Positions 62,680 through 64,000 of a stretch of DNA of 64,000 nt are shown here, piece after piece; within the stretch, counting starts at the first letter, position 1; each line of letters begins with the position of its first letter. The notes beneath the pieces were generated by a model. The model did no database searches. It saw only the letters and a list, made by a program, of their open reading frames with translations, and had not been told where the DNA came from. The translations under genes were made by a program, and so were the position numbers. The stretch is taken from assembly GCA_010909725.1 (NCBI GenBank), contig JAACMV010000003.1, positions 868,001 through 932,000 of the forward strand. Direction: 5' to 3'. The stretch is from Picochlorum sp. 'celeri' (lineage: Eukaryota > Chlorophyta > Trebouxiophyceae).

Positions 62680-64000
62680 TCACTCATCATGATCTTCATG
62701 TGTTGGTTTTGAGACAGACACCTGCTTCTTCTCAATGCCTGTAAAGCTAGGGTCTTTGATCTTGAACACCTTGTCCAATACATCCTCGATAGCTCTATCT
62801 GGAGTTGAAGCACCCGATGTCACACCAATGGTGATTGGTTTCTCGGGAAGCCAGCATTGTGTCTCAACAAGCTCTCCATGTGCCAACTTGTGGGTGATTG
62901 TGTTCTTCTCCACGTCAATACGGGCCCCGCTATCAACCCAGAATGAGGGGATGTTTTTCATCTCTCCAATCTCCTGTAAATGTGATGTGTTTGATGAGTT
63001 GAATCCACCCACGACAATCATCATATCCAATCGCTGGTCGTCTGCTGGGTCCTGGTGAGCTGTCAATTCATATACTGCATCCTGTCTCTCCTGGGTGGCA
63101 TCACAAATTGTGTCCATAATCATGAAATGTTCATTCAAATTAGCTGGTCCGAATTTCTTCATCATCGTGCTTTCCAAAAGCTTTCCAATCGCCTCTGTCT
63201 CTCCCTTGAGCATGGTGGTCTGGTTGGCCATTCCAATTCTATTCAAGTCGACATCTGGATCAAATCCAGCAGACATGGCATTCTTGAACTTGGCCATAAA
63301 TTCAGACTTGTCTCCTCCTTCCATGATAAAGTCGCACACGTACTGCGCCTCTTTCATATCCTTTACAATCAGATATGTTCCAGCGAAGGATGCTGTGGCG
63401 ACAGTTTCCTCGTGGGCCCACTTTCCGTGAATGATGGATGTGTGGCCTTTGCGTGCCTGATTATCCACTGCATTCCACACTTTGGAAACCCATGGACATG
63501 TCGTGTCCACAATCTGCACCTTTTTATCATTCAAAAGCCTCATTTCTTGAACAGATGCACCAAAAGCAGGCAGAATCACCACATCTCCTTCCTTGACATT
63601 GCTAAAGTCTTTTGCTCCAACAGTCCCCCCATCTGTCGTCTCAATAAACTCGACATCCATCTCCTTCAACCTCTGATTCACCTTGGGGTTGTGAATAATT
63701 TCATTTGTAATATGCAAACGCTTTCCTGGATATGCCTTGCGTGCCTCGTAGGCCATCTGCACAGCCCTTTCTACTCCCCAGCAATATCCATACGCCTCTG
63801 CCAACAACACTGTCACGTCTCCTTGCTTCCACTCATTACCTTGCTCCTTCATTTGTGCAACCAAACCAGAAGTTGAGTATCCAACGCCATGATCCTCCAT
63901 TAATTCCAAACTTTCCTTGTCATTCGTTGGCTTCCTCGTATACCGCCCAGTCTGGTTCAAAGAGCGTCTGAACGCTCTTGCATCAAACGTCCCTTCTTCT
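62680..64000 (-). CDS. ispH: IspH (HMB-PP reductase), 5' end cut by window edge
   Basis: Last enzyme of the plastid MEP pathway: converts HMBPP to IPP and DMAPP with a 4Fe-4S cluster. The frame is open to the right edge, where it reads [20 protein letters not shown], matching the plant/cyanobacterial IspH N-domain; the start and transit peptide lie outside. All three cluster cysteines are visible ([36 protein letters not shown]). Also present are [19 protein letters not shown] with the catalytic Glu, [14 protein letters not shown], and [17 protein letters not shown]. The long form with the N-terminal extension is the plant/cyanobacterial type, not the bacterial LytB type. The gene converges on the Cys-rich protein with 135 bp between stops. 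Confidence 0.95.
   Translation of the reverse strand, partial: EEGTFDARAFRRSLNQTGRYTRKPTNDKESLELMEDHGVGYSTSGLVAQMKEQGNEWKQGDVTVLLAEAYGYCWGVERAVQMAYEARKAYPGKRLHITNEIIHNPKVNQRLKEMDVEFIETTDGGTVGAKDFSNVKEGDVVILPAFGASVQEMRLLNDKKVQIVDTTCPWVSKVWNAVDNQARKGHTSIIHGKWAHEETVATASFAGTYLIVKDMKEAQYVCDFIMEGGDKSEFMAKFKNAMSAGFDPDVDLNRIGMANQTTMLKGETEAIGKLLESTMMKKFGPANLNEHFMIMDTICDATQERQDAVYELTAHQDPADDQRLDMMIVVGGFNSSNTSHLQEIGEMKNIPSFWVDSGARIDVEKNTITHKLAHGELVETQCWLPEKPITIGVTSGASTPDRAIEDVLDKVFKIKDPSFTGIEKKQVSVSKPTHEDHDE

Noticed and set aside
1..64000. CRISPR array, bacterial operons or phage genes
   Set aside because: Spliceosomal introns throughout and eukaryotic gene families exclude a prokaryotic reading; no spaced direct-repeat array is present.

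Overview
This is a nuclear contig from a microbial eukaryote with a plastid, most likely green-algal. Short GT-AG introns (mostly 60-140 nt, one of 36 nt) interrupt most genes. A plant/cyanobacterial-type IspH, a soluble acyl-ACP desaturase, a DUF2301 plastid membrane protein, a fused DHFR-TS, a hydroxyproline O-arabinosyltransferase and a Ser-Pro-rich wall-type glycoprotein all fit the plant lineage. The genus cannot be fixed from the sequence. Gene models are built from open frames joined at splice sites whose phases agree.

Layout. 0.5-6.6 kb: coiled-coil protein, ELOF1, AFG1-like ATPase, a membrane coiled-coil protein and XPA. 6.6-11.9 kb: three secretory-pathway genes in a row on the minus strand (a (Ser-Pro)n glycoprotein, an HPAT-like arabinosyltransferase, a small GPI-anchor candidate). 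12.2-15.2 kb: two organelle RNA/DNA-binding candidates (RAP domain, mTERF). 15.4-27.2 kb: a disturbed accessory stretch. It holds a decayed Der/EngA-like GTPase; a pogo/Tc1-type transposon with perfect 20-bp ends; a second transposase relic; a 7.2-kb segment bounded by inverted copies of a ~370-bp module and carrying a 1178-residue protein with two HNH-like motifs and two terminal modules; and a decayed NFX1-type 3' end. 27.2-31 kb: DGAT2, a PP2C phosphatase and a multi-span membrane protein. 31.5-35.7 kb: an intronless 1391-residue protein with six ~90-residue repeats of a family I do not recognise. 35.8-40 kb: two unrecognised genes and little-explained sequence. 40.1-55.5 kb: intronless BRWD/PHIP-type WD40-bromodomain protein, TMF-type golgin, SET-domain protein, mitochondrial NFU1, DUF2301, spliceosomal cyclophilin H, DHFR-TS, a single-span acidic protein and the acyl-ACP desaturase. 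56.6-62.5 kb: a secreted 1847-residue protein built from about forty short Cys-rich repeats. The right edge cuts the 5' end of ispH.

The genes are mostly unrelated housekeeping functions in a compact genome: convergent neighbours end 8-136 bp apart. The parts most worth pursuing are the 18.8-26.0 kb segment, the 31.5-kb repeat protein and the wall-glycoprotein/arabinosyltransferase neighbourhood.
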